A DNA stretch of 6,412 nucleotides from Pseudomonadota bacterium (GTDB lineage: Bacteria > Myxococcota_A > UBA796 > SXON01), in contig SXOM01000412.1 in NCBI GenBank assembly GCA_005776735.1, forward strand, positions 1 to 6,412, given 5' to 3'. Under the pieces are notes generated by a model. It saw only the letters and a list, made by a program, of their open reading frames with translations, was not told where the DNA came from and did no database searches. Each line of letters starts with the position of its first letter. The stretch's first letter is position 1. Below, in pieces: positions 5,844 to 6,412 of the stretch. Both the position numbers and the translations under genes were made by a program.

Positions 5844-6388
5844 AGCTCCTGCTCGGCGTCTCCGGTGGCATCGCCGCGTACAAGTCGTGCGAGGTCGTCT
5901 CGGCAGCACGCAAGGCCGGCCACGAGGTACGCGTGGTGATGACCCCCAACGCAACACGCTTTGTTGCTCCCCTCACCTTCGAAGCGTTGTGCGGCCACAA
6001 GGTCATGGTGGACACCTTCGCCGACGCGCTCGACCACATCGCCTGGGCCAAGTGGGCCGAGGTCGTGCTCGTCGCCCCGGCCAGCGCCAACGTGCTCGGC
6101 AAGCTCGCCTGTGGCCTCGCCGACGACGCGCTCGGCACCACGCTCATGGCCGTGCCCCGCGGCCGTCCGGTGCTGCTGGCCCCGGCGATGAACACCGAGA
6201 TGTGGCTGCACCCGGTGGTCCAACGGAACCTCCGTTGGCTCGAGGCGCTCGATCGGTACACGATCCTCGCGCCGGTGGAGAAGCGCCTGGCGTGTGGCGA
6301 CTACGGCCCCGGTGGCCTCCCCGACCCTGGCGAGCTGCTCGCGGCCGCCGAGGCCGCGCTCCAGGCGGGCGCGCCGCGACCGGCCTGA
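5840..6388 (+). CDS. coaC: Phosphopantothenoylcysteine decarboxylase, monofunctional
   Basis: A 182-residue flavoprotein of coenzyme A synthesis (EC 4.1.1.36) that decarboxylates 4'-phosphopantothenoylcysteine to 4'-phosphopantetheine. The GTG start at 5840 overlaps the preceding TGA in GTGA, and the conserved N-terminus, V-K-L-L-L-G-V-S-G-G-I-A-A-Y-K (1-15), which is the FMN-binding loop, follows at once. His66 (D-H-I-A-W-A) is the expected catalytic base. A-P-A-S-A-N (79-84) also contacts FMN. P-A-M-N-T-E-M-W (115-122) is the substrate clamp, and L-A-C-G-D-Y-G (150-156) carries the catalytic Cys152. In most bacteria this domain is fused to CoaB in a protein of about 400 residues. Here the protein ends at 182 with no CoaB domain, and K-R-L-A-C-G-D-Y-G recalls the stand-alone plant and yeast HAL3 type. 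The usual G-R-M or G-A-M after the Cys loop is G-G-L here. A separate CoaB gene must lie elsewhere. Confidence 0.92.
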   Translation: MKLLLGVSGGIAAYKSCEVVSAARKAGHEVRVVMTPNATRFVAPLTFEALCGHKVMVDTFADALDHIAWAKWAEVVLVAPASANVLGKLACGLADDALGTTLMAVPRGRPVLLAPAMNTEMWLHPVVQRNLRWLEALDRYTILAPVEKRLACGDYGPGGLPDPGELLAAAEAALQAGAPRPA

Positions 6389-6412
6389 GGCGCGCCGGGG
6401 CCGCCGCGCGCC
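6389..6412 (+). terminator. Perfect inverted repeat directly after coaC
   Basis: GGCGCGC (6389-6395) and GCGCGCC (6406-6412) are perfect complements around a 10-base loop, starting at the base after the coaC stop. The window ends at the last stem base, so a following T-tract cannot be assessed. This is a candidate terminator for the hydrolase-coaC unit. Confidence 0.4.

Noticed and set aside
3963..5957. Very long minus-strand open frame continuing upstream of purC
   Set aside because: It is antisense to the hydrolase gene and is rich in Arg, Gly, His and Val without domain motifs. Codon bias in G+C-rich genes leaves antisense frames open. PurC homology begins only at about 3962.

Overview
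The window is about 70% G+C, with long spurious open frames on both strands. It carries three predicted secreted lipoproteins, one of which has an Asp/Gly/Thr-rich linker after the lipidation cysteine. That style is common in Myxococcota and related former Deltaproteobacteria. This lineage is an inference; no marker gene settles it. Two housekeeping genes, purC and coaC, point to chromosomal DNA.

Layout. Bases 1-493 hold two overlapping minus-strand genes of unknown function: one starts at 147 and runs off the left edge, and the other (140-493) appears to have lost its 5' end. At about 490-500 the sequence switches abruptly to a plus-strand remnant (495-971) of the C-terminal coiled-coil part of a large serine recombinase. 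Both genes are cut at the same point, so this is a rearrangement scar or an assembly chimera. Convergent with the remnant is a 248-residue lipoprotein with two beta-sandwich-like repeats (981-1727, minus). Divergent from that, across 98 bp, is a lipoprotein glycoside hydrolase family 18 chitinase-like enzyme (1826-2983, plus). A 253-bp gap between convergent genes (2984-3236) holds two stem-loops, two copies of a 36-bp direct repeat exactly 70 bp apart, and a G-rich tract between the copies. Then come purC (3237-3962, minus) and, divergent across 54 bp, a two-gene plus-strand unit: an alpha/beta-hydrolase lipoprotein (4017-5843) whose stop overlaps by 4 bp the start of coaC (5840-6388). The window ends in a perfect inverted repeat that could be the terminator of that unit.

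How the genes fit together. The lipoproteins (a chitinase-like hydrolase, a serine hydrolase and a beta-sandwich protein) suggest a cell-surface degradative lifestyle. PurC (purine synthesis) and CoaC (coenzyme A synthesis) are core metabolism and have no evident functional link to them. I found no convincing new multi-gene system. The items most worth a second look are the junction near 495, the intergenic repeats, the monofunctional HAL3-like CoaC coupled to a secreted hydrolase, and the shared minimal lipoprotein signals.
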